Below, piece by piece: positions 28,265-38,200 of a stretch of 43,314 nucleotides of DNA; the first letter of the stretch is position 1, and the number at the start of each line of letters is the position of its first letter. This DNA comes from Acetobacteraceae bacterium (GTDB taxonomy: Bacteria > Pseudomonadota > Alphaproteobacteria > Acetobacterales > Acetobacteraceae). The stretch spans positions 1 through 43,314 of the forward strand of contig DAIDJM010000041.1 of assembly GCA_027451405.1 (NCBI GenBank), in the 5' to 3' direction. The notes beneath the pieces were generated by a model that searched no databases, was not told the DNA's origin, and saw nothing but the letters and a program-made list of their open reading frames with translations. Made by a program: the position numbers and the translations under genes.

Positions 28265-29257
28265 ATGCCCGCCCCGCTGATCGACCCGTTCGGCCGCGCC
28301 ATCACCTATCTCCGCCTCTCGGTCACCGACCGCTGCGACCTTCGCTGCGTCTATTGCATGGCCGAGGACATGAGCTTCCTGCCCAGGGCCGAGATTCTCT
28401 CGCTCGAGGAGCTCGAGCGCCTCGCCGGCGCCTTCGTCGCGCTCGGCGTCACCCGTCTGCGGCTGACCGGCGGCGAACCGCTGGTCCGCCGCGGCATCCT
28501 CACCCTGATCGAGCGTCTCGGCGCCCGGCTCGGCCACGGGCTCGACGAGCTCACGCTCACCACCAACGGCACCCACCTCGCCGAGCACGCCGGCACCCTC
28601 GCCCGCGCCGGCATCCGCCGCATCAATGTCAGCCTCGACACTCTCGATCCCGGCCGCTTCACGCGCCTCACCCGCTGGGGCCGGCTCGACCGCGTGCTCG
28701 CCGGCCTCGACGCCGCCCGCGCCGCCGGCCTCGCGATCAAGATCAACACGGTCGCGTTGCGCGGCGAAAACGAACACGAATGGGATGCCCTCATCGCCTG
28801 GTGCGGCGAGCAGGGCTTCGATCTCTGCCTGATCGAAACGATGCCGATGGGCGACATCGGCGCCGACCGCACCGACCTCTATCTCCCGCTGAGCCAGGTC
28901 CGCGCCCACCTGGAAGAAACCTGGACCCTCGACCCCACCGAATACAAAACCCCCGGCCCCGCCCGCTATGTGCGCATCCGCGAGACCGGCCGCCGCTTGG
29001 GCTTCATCACGCCGCTCACCCACAATTTCTGCGAAGGCTGCAACCGCGTGCGCCTCACGGTCTCGGGCCGACTCTTCATGTGCCTTGGTCAGAATGATTC
29101 GGCTGATCTCCGCGGCGCGCTGCGTGGGTCGGAGAACGAGACCGATCTCCACGAGGCGATCCGGAGCGCGATCGCCCGCAAGCCGAAAGGCCATGATTTC
29201 GTCATCGAGCGGCGCGCGCCGGCGGTGGCGCGGCATATGAGCGTGACCGGCGGCTGA
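28265..29257 (+). CDS. moaA: GTP 3',8-cyclase MoaA (molybdenum cofactor biosynthesis)
   Basis: Radical-SAM enzyme for the first step of molybdopterin synthesis. 330 aa. Seen: the N-terminal [4Fe-4S] motif with Cys24, Cys28 and Cys31 ([12 protein letters not shown]); [13 protein letters not shown]; the C-terminal cluster Cys256, Cys259 and Cys273 ([18 protein letters not shown]); and the conserved final Gly-Gly needed for activity (VTGG). ATG 28265 is preferred; TTG at 28229, overlapping the DUF3553 stop, would add 12 residues. MoaC and other moa genes are not adjacent. Confidence 0.96.
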   Translation: MPAPLIDPFGRAITYLRLSVTDRCDLRCVYCMAEDMSFLPRAEILSLEELERLAGAFVALGVTRLRLTGGEPLVRRGILTLIERLGARLGHGLDELTLTTNGTHLAEHAGTLARAGIRRINVSLDTLDPGRFTRLTRWGRLDRVLAGLDAARAAGLAIKINTVALRGENEHEWDALIAWCGEQGFDLCLIETMPMGDIGADRTDLYLPLSQVRAHLEETWTLDPTEYKTPGPARYVRIRETGRRLGFITPLTHNFCEGCNRVRLTVSGRLFMCLGQNDSADLRGALRGSENETDLHEAIRSAIARKPKGHDFVIERRAPAVARHMSVTGG

Positions 29258-29258
29258 T

Positions 29259-29280
29259 GCCTCCGGCGGGCAGAGCCCCC
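29259..29280. repeat. fragment of the GC-rich palindromic repeat (copy 6)
   Basis: GCCTCCGGCGGGCAGAGCCCCC begins 2 bp after the moaA stop. Only the left outer arm is present, and the rest of the unit is missing. Confidence 0.65.
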
Positions 29281-29359
29281 GACCTCGCCCCCTCGATTGG
29301 CTGTCCTGTCCCGCCCCCCCTGGCGGCACCGGCTTCCCACCCGATAGACGCCGCCCAGC

Positions 29360-30253
29360 ATGCGCGCCGCCCCCTACCTCGCCTACACCGCGATCTGCGT
29401 CATCTGGGGCTCGACCTTCCTCGCCATCCGGATCGCCGACGAAACCCTGCCGCCTTTCGCCATGATCGGCCTGCGCTCGGTGCTCGCCGGCGCCCTCCTG
29501 ACCATCGCCGCCCTCGCCGGCGGCGCCCAGCTTCCCAAAGCCCGCGGCCTCGCCCGCGCGGCGCTGACCGGCGCGATCCTGTTTTTTGGCGGCCAGGCCG
29601 TCCTGGCCTGGGGCGAGGTGCGCGTGCCCTCCGGCCAGGCCTCGGTCTTGAACGCGACCCTCGCGCTGTTCCTGCCCTTCTGCACCTGGACGCTTGGCAC
29701 CTCGCGCTTCCCGCGCCCGATCGCGCTGTCGGGCCTGCTGCTCGGCTTCGCCGGCGTGGCGGTCCTCGCCCGGCCCGGACCCCACCCGATCGACCCGCTC
29801 GGGGGCCTCGCCACGGTGGGGGCGGCCTTCTGCTTCGCGCTCGGCAGCGCGATCACCCGCAAATCGCCGCCGACCCATTCGGTCTTTCTGACCGCCGGGC
29901 TGCAGATGGTGTTCGGCGGCCTCGCCGATCTCGCGGTCGGCGGCGCGATCGGCGAGTTCGCGCGCATCCATCCGGCGCTGATCACGGCGCGCTCGCTGTT
30001 GGCCTTCGCCTATCTCGTCATCCTCGGCTCGCTGGTCGCCTTCGCGGCCTTCAGCTGGCTGGTGCGGATCTGGCCGCCCGACAAACTTGCCACCTACACC
30101 TTCATCAACCCGGTCGTGGCGCTGGCGCTCGGTGCGCTGGTCGGTGAGCCGGTAGGCCCGCGCGAGCTGCTGGCCATCACCCTCATCCTCGCCGCGGTCG
30201 GGCTCGTCATGCGCGAGAAGCCCGATCCCGCGGTTTGCCTCGAGGAAGGCTGA
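29360..30253 (+). CDS. EamA/DMT family transporter
   Basis: Inner-membrane metabolite or drug exporter of the drug/metabolite transporter superfamily. 297 aa. Seen: ten hydrophobic segments; YTAICVIWGSTFLAIRIA at the start of the first EamA repeat with the IWG motif; AVLAWGEVRVPSGQASVLNA ending the first half; and the second repeat closing with INPVVALALGALVGEPVGPR, ELLAITLILAAVGLVM. The substrate cannot be inferred. Convergent with the following secreted-protein gene. Confidence 0.88.
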   Translation: MRAAPYLAYTAICVIWGSTFLAIRIADETLPPFAMIGLRSVLAGALLTIAALAGGAQLPKARGLARAALTGAILFFGGQAVLAWGEVRVPSGQASVLNATLALFLPFCTWTLGTSRFPRPIALSGLLLGFAGVAVLARPGPHPIDPLGGLATVGAAFCFALGSAITRKSPPTHSVFLTAGLQMVFGGLADLAVGGAIGEFARIHPALITARSLLAFAYLVILGSLVAFAAFSWLVRIWPPDKLATYTFINPVVALALGALVGEPVGPRELLAITLILAAVGLVMREKPDPAVCLEEG

Positions 30254-30334
30254 CGCCGGACAGCGATCGCGCTCTGCCCGCCCCCCGGCTCCCGGCGAGG
30301 CAGGAGCCGAGGTCCCCTGGAACGCGCGCCCGCC

Positions 30335-31636
30335 CTATTTCGGCAGCGGGAGACCGTCGGCCGAAGCGGACGCAAGAAAGATTTCGGTCCCGACCGGCAA
30401 ACCCATCAGATTCGGTGTCGTGACGACGATATGCAGCCCGTTCACCGTCAGCGGACCGGTCTGCCCCGCCGCAGGACCCGTCTGTTCGTTCACCACCACG
30501 TAGCCGAGCAGCGGCAGCGGGATGGTGGTGTTCGGGGCCACGTTCACCGGCAGCGGCAGCCCGGCGACCACCAGGGAGCCGAACTCGGTTCCCGCGGTCG
30601 ACGCGGTCACGGTCTTGCCGGTCACGGTCTCGGTGGCCACCGATTTGATGCCGGTTGCGGAAATCAGGCCGCCCAGCAGGTCGATGCCCGTCAGCGTCGA
30701 ACTTGTTTGAACCTGAGAGACGCCCGTGCCGATCGCGCCGCCGAAAGCCGTGGTCGTGCCGCCGCCGATGGAAATTCCGCCTTCGCTGATGGCAGCGACC
30801 GAGTTGGTGATCGTCTTGCCACGGGTGCCCGCGCAACCGGTGAAGGCACCGCCGAGACGTCCGAAGTCCGGCAGCGCATCGATGCCGGCCGCCGTCGTGT
30901 TCGCAACGAAGGCTTGGCCGAGGGTCGTCGCCGGCGGTGCCAGGCGCTCATAGCCTGCCCGGGCTTCCGCGAGCGTGATGGTCGCGCCGACAGGGAGCGC
31001 AAAACCGTTGGTCTGCGTCACGCTCACGCGGATCATATCGACGGTGAAAACTTCCTTGTGGACGCCGTCGCCCCCTTTGGTCTCGCTCAGGAAAGTGACG
31101 GAGCCGATGCCAGGGAGCGGCAGCGTCGTGTTCGGCATGAGAGGTGTCGCGATCGGCTTGCCGGCGATCGACAGCCCCTTGATCACCGAGCCGCTGCCCG
31201 AAACGGTGAAGCCCGTTGCGGTGGCCGTCAGATGCGCCTTCGCGACGAGGCTTTGCGCCTGCAGCAGACCACCGAAAAGGGACAGGCCGGCGATGCTGGC
31301 GGTCTCGGTGGTGCCGGCGGCAGTGGGGGAACGATAGCCGGAGGCTGTCGCCGCCGTCGTGCCGACCGCGATCAGGCCCGGGATCGTCACCGGGCCCACC
31401 GAATTGCTAGAGGTCTTGCCCTGCGAGCCACCGCAGGGGCAGGCGACGCTGGCGAGCCGTACGAGTTGCGATGCGAGCGGGCCGGCTTGAAGGTTGGCGA
31501 AGCCGGCAGAGGCGTTGGCTTCAAAAAGCCCCGGCAGTAGCGCGGTCGCTTTCGCCGGTGTTGCACCCAATGCCAAAACCAGCGGAACCCCGGCCATCGG
31601 CGCAAAGCGCCGCGAGACGGAACAAAGTGCGGGCAT
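30335..31636 (-). CDS. secreted 'choice-of-anchor P'-like protein with two tandem copies of one domain
   Basis: Extracytoplasmic protein of unknown function, 433 aa. A signal peptide ends near ATPAKA (residue 30). GGGAGGA sits 5 nt before ATG 31636, a strong ribosome site. The mature protein is an internal duplication: GKTSSNSV (73-80) / GKTITNSV (273-280), LFGG (120-123) / LLGG (320-323), PNTTLPLPGIG (168-178) / PNTTIPLPLLG (368-378), and LPVGATI (214-220) / LPVGTEI (413-419) are offset by 199-200 residues. The pattern resembles the 'choice-of-anchor P' domain described mainly in Actinobacteria; that name is my recollection. Cys66, Cys68 and Cys268 are the mature cysteines. No LPXTG or PEP-CTERM tail is visible. 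Confidence 0.8.
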   Translation of the reverse strand: MPALCSVSRRFAPMAGVPLVLALGATPAKATALLPGLFEANASAGFANLQAGPLASQLVRLASVACPCGGSQGKTSSNSVGPVTIPGLIAVGTTAATASGYRSPTAAGTTETASIAGLSLFGGLLQAQSLVAKAHLTATATGFTVSGSGSVIKGLSIAGKPIATPLMPNTTLPLPGIGSVTFLSETKGGDGVHKEVFTVDMIRVSVTQTNGFALPVGATITLAEARAGYERLAPPATTLGQAFVANTTAAGIDALPDFGRLGGAFTGCAGTRGKTITNSVAAISEGGISIGGGTTTAFGGAIGTGVSQVQTSSTLTGIDLLGGLISATGIKSVATETVTGKTVTASTAGTEFGSLVVAGLPLPVNVAPNTTIPLPLLGYVVVNEQTGPAAGQTGPLTVNGLHIVVTTPNLMGLPVGTEIFLASASADGLPLPK

Positions 31637-31976
31637 GACTGTCCTCCCATGAATTCCGAGCGCTGGCGCGGTACATCCACGCAATGTTGACGCTCGCGGA
31701 ACAGTTACCCGCAGTTTGAACGCACCACGCGAATCAGAAAAAATTGACCTAACCTCTGATTGTCCCCCGCATCCGATCGCGCCGTCCGCCGCGTATATGC
31801 GGGGCGCCGATCACACGCGCCGCGACATGACGCTGCGCCCTTCCCTTCCGCCCGCCCCCTCCCATCGCATATGAGAGAGCGGCCCGCGGCCGAGCGGCCG
31901 CGTTCCGGCCAATCCGCCGGGGCGCAACCGCGGGATCCCGCCGGATCCTGCCCCGATCCGGTGACGCCGCGCCCGC
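31637..31976. other. 340-bp divergent intergenic region
   Basis: Separates the secreted-protein gene (minus) from mdtB (plus). The first ~130 bp are clearly lower in GC, including CAGAAAAAATTGACC at about 31735, and probably hold the promoter of the secreted-protein gene. The rest is GC-rich with small GGATC(C) repeats near 31933-31960. No RNA, gene or dispersed repeat was recognised. Confidence 0.5.
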
Positions 31977-34900
31977 ATGTCCATCTCCGCCCCGTTCATC
32001 GCCCGGCCGATCGCCACCTGCCTGCTCGCGGTCGCGGTCCTGCTCGGCGGGCTGCTCGGCTACCGGGCGCTGCCGGTCTCGGCCCTGCCCCAGGTCGATT
32101 TCCCCACCATCACGGTCTCGACCCTCTATCCCGGCGCCGGCCCCGAGACGATGGCGACGCTCGTCACCGCGCCGCTCGAACGCCAGCTCGGCCAGATCAA
32201 CGGCATCCTGACCATGGAGAGCAGCAGCTCGGTCGGCACCAGCCAGATCACGCTGCAATTCGACCTCTCGCGCGACATCGAAGGCGCCGCCCAGGACGTC
32301 CAGGCCGCCATCAACGCGGCGCAGGGCGTGCTTCCGAGCACGCTCCCCTACCCGCCCACCTACAACCGCGTGAACCCGGCCGACGCCCCGGTCATCAGCC
32401 TGGCGCTCACCAGCGACACGCTCCCGATCGACCAGGTCGCCGACGTCGCCGACACGTTCCTCCAGCCCAAGCTCGCGCAAATCGAGGGAGTCGGCCGCGT
32501 CTCGGTGCAAGGCGGCCTCAAGCCCGCGATCCGCATCCGCCTCGATCCTGCCCGCCTCGCCGGCTACGGCCTCTCGATGGAGGATGTCCGCACCGCCATC
32601 GCCGCCGCCACCACGAGCGGCGCCAAGGGCAGTTTCGACGGCCCCAACCTCGCCTACACGGTCGGCGCCAACGACCAGCTCACCACCCCCGCCGGATACG
32701 CGCGCGTCATCATCGCCTGGCGCAACGGCGCCGCGGTGCGTCTTTCCGATGTCGGCATCGTCACCCACGGCGTCGAAAACGACCGTGTCGCCGCCAGCTT
32801 CCGCGGCCATCCGGCCGTGCTGCTCGATGTTCAGCGCCAGCCCGGCGCCAACATCGTCCGCACCGTCGATGCGATCCGTCAGGCGCTGCCCGACCTCGAA
32901 CACGCGTTGCCCCCCGGGATCAAGCTCGAGGTCGCCGCCGACCGCACCGACACGATCCGCGCCTCGGTCACCGACGTGCAATTCACGCTGCTGCTGGCGA
33001 TGGGCCTCGTCGTTGCGGTGATGTATCTCTTCCTCCGCTCGCTGCGCGCGACGCTGATCCCCGCGGTCGCCCTGCCGCTCTCGCTGATCGGCACGTTCGG
33101 CATCATGTCCTGGCTCGGCTACGGGCTCGACAATCTCTCGCTGATGGCGCTCACCGTCGCCTCCGGCTTCGTGGTCGACGACGCGATCGTCATGATCGAA
33201 AACGTGGTCCGCTACGTCGAAGCCGGCGAGAAGCCGCTCGCCGCCGCCTTCCGCGGCGCCGGGCAGATCGGTTTCACGATCGTATCGCTCACCGTCTCGC
33301 TGGTCGCCGTCTTCATCCCGCTGCTCTTCATGGGCGGCATCGTCGGCCGGCTGTTCCGCGAATTCTCCGTGACACTCTCGGTCGCGGTCATCGTCTCGGC
33401 GGTCGTCTCGCTGACGCTCACACCCATGATGTGCGGCCGCATCCTGCGCGCGCCGAAACCGGGCGCCGCGCGCCGGGGCCCGTCCCTGTTCGACCGGCTG
33501 CTCGCCGCCTACCGGCGCAGCCTGCGCGCGACGCTCCGCCACCAGCGCGCGGTGCTCGCCCTCGCCTTCGCGACACTCGCCGGCACCATCGCGCTTTACG
33601 TGATCATCCCGAAAGGCTTCCTGCCGCTGCAGGACACGGGCTCGATCGTCGCGACCACCGAAGCGCGCCAGGACATCTCGATCCCGGCGATGATCACGCT
33701 GCAAAACCAAGCCGCCGCGGTCGCCGCCGCCGATCCCGCGGTCGCCAACGTGACCTCGCTGGTCGGCGCCGGGACCGTGAACCCGACCCCCAATGTCGGC
33801 CATCTCACCATCACGCTGAAGCCCCGCGCACAGCGCGAGACCGTCACTGCGGTGACTGCGCGCCTGCAACAGCGCCTCGCCGGCATCGTCGGCCTCGCGG
33901 TCTACATGCAGCCGGTGCAGGACATCCAGATCGGCGCCCGCGTCAGCCGCACGCAATACCAATACACGCTCACCGACACGGACGAAGCCGAACTCACGCG
34001 CTGGACCCCGCGCCTCGTCCACGCGCTCGCTTCCCTGCCCGACCTGGCCGACGTGACCTCCGATCAGCAGAATCTCGGCCTCGAATCCGAAATCGTTGTC
34101 GACCGCGACGCGGCGACCCGGCTCGGCGTGACCATGCAGGCGATCGAGGACGTGCTCTACGACGCGTTCGGCCAGCGTCAGATCAGCACCATCTTCTCGC
34201 AGACCAACCAATATCGCGTGGTCATGGAGGCCGATCCCTCCTGGATCGCCGACCCGCACGCGCTCGACCGGCTGCGCGTCCCCGGCACGGTCGCCAGCAT
34301 CGGCGCCAACGGCGCCGCCGCCGCGGTCTCCACCGTCGTCGCCACCACCAACACGGTGGCGCAGGTCCCGCTCAGCGCGGTCGCCCATTTCGTGACCAAA
34401 ACCGCGCCGCTCGTCGTGACGCACGAAGCGCAGTTCCCCTCCGCCACCATCAGCTTCAACCTGCAACCCGGCGTGTCGCTCGGCCAGGCGGTGCGCGACG
34501 TGGCCGAGGCCGAAGCCGCGATCGGCCTGCCGAAATCCATCACCGGCAGCTATTCGGGCGACGCCGCCGAATTCCAGAAATCGCTCGCCGCCGAACCCTG
34601 GCTGATCCTCGCGGCGCTCGCCGTCATCTACATCGTGCTCGGCGTGCTCTACGAAAGCTTCATCCACCCGATCACCATCATCTCCACGCTGCCCTCCGCC
34701 GGCATCGGCGCGCTGCTGGCCTTGATGCTCACAGGGAACGATCTCTCGATCGTCTCGCTGGTCGGCATCATCCTGCTCATGGGCATCGTGAAAAAGAACG
34801 GCATCCTGGTCGTGGATTTCGCGCTCGAAGCCGAACGCGAGCGCGGCCTCTCGCCGGTGGACGCCGCCATCGAAGCCTGCGTGCTGCGCTTTCGACCGAT

Positions 34901-35207
34901 CCTGATGACCACCGCCGCCGCGCTGCTCGGCGCGCTGCCGCTAGTGCTGCAACACGGAACGGGATCGGAACTGCGCGCGCCGCTCGGCATCGCCATCGTC
35001 GGCGGGCTGCTGCTGTCGCAGCTCATCACTTTATATACGACGCCGGCGATCTACGTCGCGTTCGAGCGGCTTTTGCGGAAAGACAAGGGGGGCTCTGCCC
35101 CCCTTGACCCCCCGCTGGGGCCGGCGGCCCCAGACCCCGTTTCCCGGAGAGTCCAGACCAGCAAACAGCTCGAGCCCGTTCGCGGACGGGCGGCGCCGGC
35201 GGAATGA
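31977..35207 (+). CDS. mdtB: RND efflux pump subunit, MdtB-like
   Basis: Inner-membrane proton-driven RND exporter of the HAE1 family, 1076 aa. Seen: APFIARPIATCLLAVAVLLGG in TM1, the TM4 proton-relay pair Asp401-Asp402 (GFVVDDAIVMIENV), VSLTVSLVAVFIPLLFMGG in TM6, and MGIVKKNGILVVDFALEAER in TM10. It overlaps the next RND gene by 4 bp, forming an MdtB/MdtC-style pair. The C-terminus is odd: from about residue 1037 (KGGSAPLDPPLGPAAP) it is encoded by a GC-rich palindromic repeat in frame, extending the protein beyond the family norm. No membrane-fusion gene precedes it. Confidence 0.92.
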   Translation: MSISAPFIARPIATCLLAVAVLLGGLLGYRALPVSALPQVDFPTITVSTLYPGAGPETMATLVTAPLERQLGQINGILTMESSSSVGTSQITLQFDLSRDIEGAAQDVQAAINAAQGVLPSTLPYPPTYNRVNPADAPVISLALTSDTLPIDQVADVADTFLQPKLAQIEGVGRVSVQGGLKPAIRIRLDPARLAGYGLSMEDVRTAIAAATTSGAKGSFDGPNLAYTVGANDQLTTPAGYARVIIAWRNGAAVRLSDVGIVTHGVENDRVAASFRGHPAVLLDVQRQPGANIVRTVDAIRQALPDLEHALPPGIKLEVAADRTDTIRASVTDVQFTLLLAMGLVVAVMYLFLRSLRATLIPAVALPLSLIGTFGIMSWLGYGLDNLSLMALTVASGFVVDDAIVMIENVVRYVEAGEKPLAAAFRGAGQIGFTIVSLTVSLVAVFIPLLFMGGIVGRLFREFSVTLSVAVIVSAVVSLTLTPMMCGRILRAPKPGAARRGPSLFDRLLAAYRRSLRATLRHQRAVLALAFATLAGTIALYVIIPKGFLPLQDTGSIVATTEARQDISIPAMITLQNQAAAVAAADPAVANVTSLVGAGTVNPTPNVGHLTITLKPRAQRETVTAVTARLQQRLAGIVGLAVYMQPVQDIQIGARVSRTQYQYTLTDTDEAELTRWTPRLVHALASLPDLADVTSDQQNLGLESEIVVDRDAATRLGVTMQAIEDVLYDAFGQRQISTIFSQTNQYRVVMEADPSWIADPHALDRLRVPGTVASIGANGAAAAVSTVVATTNTVAQVPLSAVAHFVTKTAPLVVTHEAQFPSATISFNLQPGVSLGQAVRDVAEAEAAIGLPKSITGSYSGDAAEFQKSLAAEPWLILAALAVIYIVLGVLYESFIHPITIISTLPSAGIGALLALMLTGNDLSIVSLVGIILLMGIVKKNGILVVDFALEAERERGLSPVDAAIEACVLRFRPILMTTAAALLGALPLVLQHGTGSELRAPLGIAIVGGLLLSQLITLYTTPAIYVAFERLLRKDKGGSAPLDPPLGPAAPDPVSRRVQTSKQLEPVRGRAAPAE
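35085..35140. repeat. GC-rich palindromic repeat inside the 3' end of mdtB (copy 7)
   Basis: AAGGGGGGC-TCT-GCCCCCCTT (35085-35105) is followed by CTGGGGCC-GGC-GGCCCCAG (35115-35133) and ACCCCGT. These are the hairpin modules of the intergenic repeat family, here in frame inside a coding sequence and encoding residues from about 1037 onward of the RND protein. Confidence 0.8.
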
Positions 35208-38200
35208 ATTTCTCGGCGCCCTTCATCCTGCGGCCGGTGGGGACCATCCTGCTGTCGCTCGGGCTGCTGATCGGCGGCGCGGTTGCCTATTTCATGCTGC
35301 CCGTGGCGGCGCTGCCGAACGTGGATGTGCCCGCCGTCGTCGTGATCGCCTCACGGCCCGGCGCCGACCCGTCCACCATGGCCAACTCCATCGCCGCCCC
35401 GCTCGAGCGCCGGATGGGCGAAATCGGCAGCGTCACCGACCTCGATTCCATCAGTTCCGTCGGCCAGACGAGCGTCATCGCGCTGTTTGATTTCGACCGC
35501 AACACGGACGATGCCGCGCGCGACGTGCAGGCCGCGATCAACGCCGCGATCCCGGATCTGCCGGCCGGCCTTCCCGCCCGGCCTTTCTACCGCAAATTCA
35601 ACCCGGCCGATCCGCCGATCCTGACACTGGCCCTCACCTCCGACGTCCTTTCGCTCGCGCAAGTCTATGACGCGGCCGATACCGTGCTCAGCCAGCGCCT
35701 GACACAGGTCGAAGGCGTCGCCCGCGTCCGCCTCGATGGCGGACAAACCCCCGCCATCCGCGTGCAGCTCGATCCGGGCGCGCTGCTCTCGGCCGGCATC
35801 TCCGCCGACGATGTCCGCACCGCCATCGTGAACGCCAACGTTCTCGAGCCCACCGGAAGTTTCCAGGGCCCGCGCCGCGCCGAACAGATCGCCGTCAACG
35901 GCCAGATCTCCCGCGCCGCCGACTACAAGCAGATCGTGCTGCGCGCCAAGGGAGGCGCTGTGCTGCGCCTCGGCGACGTGGCCCACGTGATCGACGGCGT
36001 GAACAACACGCGCCTCGCCGCCTGGGATGGCAAACGTCCCGCGATCCTGCTCAAAGTCTACAAGATCGCCGGCGCCAACATGATCCAGGTGGTCGATCGC
36101 GTGCGCGCGGCGCTGCCGCAGATCGAGCATTGGATCTCGCCGGACATCCATGTCTCGATCCTGGACGACCGCACCGAAACGATCCGCGCCAGCACCAGCG
36201 ACGTCGAGATGACGCTGCTCATCACCGGCGGCCTCGTGCTGCTCACCGTGCTGATCTTCCTGCGCCGCATCGCCGCCACCGTCGCCGCGGCGCTCACCGT
36301 GCCGCTATCGCTCGCCGGCACCTTCGCCGGCATGTGGGCGATGGGCTTCTCGCTCAACAATTACTCGCTGATGGCCATCACCATCTCGGTCGGCTTCGTC
36401 GTCGACGACGCCATCGTGATGATCGAGAACATCGCCCGGCTGCGCGAGAAGGGCATGACCCGGCTGCAGGCCGCGATCGCGGGCTCGCGCCAGATCGGTT
36501 TCACGGTGCTCTCGATCAGCCTCTCGCTCGTTGCGGTCTTCATCCCGCTGCTTTTCATGGGGGGCATCCTCGGCAAGGTCTTCCACGAATTCGCCTTCAC
36601 GCTGACGCTCGCGATCGCGGTCTCGGCCCTCGTCTCGCTGACACTCACGCCCATGGTCTGCGCGCAAATGCCGGACCCCGACCCGCGCGGCTGGCTGGCC
36701 CGTCTCGACGCCGCGACCGATCGCGCCTTCCGGCGAATCACCGCGGCCTACGGCCGTTCGCTCGTCTGGGGCCTCCGGCGCAAATGGCTCATGGTGGGCG
36801 TCACCATCGCGACCGTCGTGCTCACCTTCTATCTCTACGGCGCCGTGCCGAAAGGCTTCGTCAGCGAAAACGACACCGGGCTGATCCGCGGCACCACGAT
36901 CGGCTCGCCCACCGCCTCCTTCGACCAGATGGTCCGGCTCCAGCAGAAGGCCGTCGCCATCGTGCTGCGCGACCCCGCAGTCGCCGGTGTGGCCTCCACG
37001 GTCGGTGTGGAAAACGGCTTCGACTCGGCCAATCGCGGCGAGATGCTGATTTCGCTGAAACCGCTCTCAGAACGCGGCCTCAAAGCCAAATTCATCATCA
37101 AGCGGCTGCGCCCGCAGCTCGCGAAGATCGCCGGCCTGAACACGGTTCTCTACGCGCAAGGCGATTTCGGCGGAGGCGGCGCCACCGGCAAGGGCGCGCA
37201 GTACACGATCGACGTGCTCGACGACAATCTCGCCGACCTGCAGTTCTGGACCCAGAAGATCGAGCGCAAGCTCCAGCACACCGACGGCTTCCTCGACGTC
37301 ACCTCCGATTTCGACGCCGGCGGCGCCGAAGCCCGCCTGGTCATCGACCGGGAAGCCGCCGGCCGTCTTCGCGTCTCGGTTCAGGCGATCGACGCCGCGC
37401 TCTCGAACGCGCTCGGCCAGCGCCAGATCTCCACGATCTACGGTCCGCGCAACCAATACAGCGTGGTGCTCGAGACGCTGCCCTGGCTCCAATCCGACCC
37501 GCATTATCTTGACCATATCTATGTCGGTGCCATCGACGGCACGCAGGTCCCGCTCGGCGCCGTCGCCCATCTCATCTATGCCGCGACCCCGATCAACGTC
37601 ACCCACATCTCGCAGACCAACGACCAGCAGATCAGCTTCAACCTGAAGACCGGCTATGCGCTGGGCGACGCGACGCTGAAGATCCAATCCATTATCCGCG
37701 ACATGGCCCCACCGCCGGGCCTGCGCACCAATTTCGGCGGCAACGCCAAATGGGCGATGCAATCGCTGCAATCCGAACCCTATCTGATCTGCGCCGCGCT
37801 GCTTTCGATCTACATCGTGCTCGGTGTGCTCTATGAATCCCTGATCCACCCGATCACGATCCTCTCCACCCTTCCCTCGGCCGGGCTCGGCGCCCTGCTC
37901 GCCGTGCTGATCACCGGCACCGATTTCGGCGTGCTCAGCATCGTCGGCATCGTGCTGCTCATGGGCATCGTCAAAAAGAATGCCATCATGCTGGTGGATT
38001 TCGCGCTGGAGGCCGAGCGCGAGCACGGCATGCGCCCCGAGGAAGCGATCGCCGAGGCATGTCTCGAGCGCTTCCGCCCGATCATCATGACGACGCTGAC
38101 CGCGCTCTGCGGCGCGCTGCCGCTTGCGCTCTCGTTCGGCACCGGCGCGGAGCTGCGCCGGCCGCTCGGCATCGCGATCGTCGGCGGCCTGATCGTGAGC

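Noticed and set aside
31749-34667. Very long open frame (972 codons) on the minus strand opposite mdtB
   Set aside because: Its translation is a low-complexity Asp/Gly/Arg/Glu mixture typical of antisense reading of a GC3-rich gene, with no domain; the plus-strand RND protein is unambiguous.
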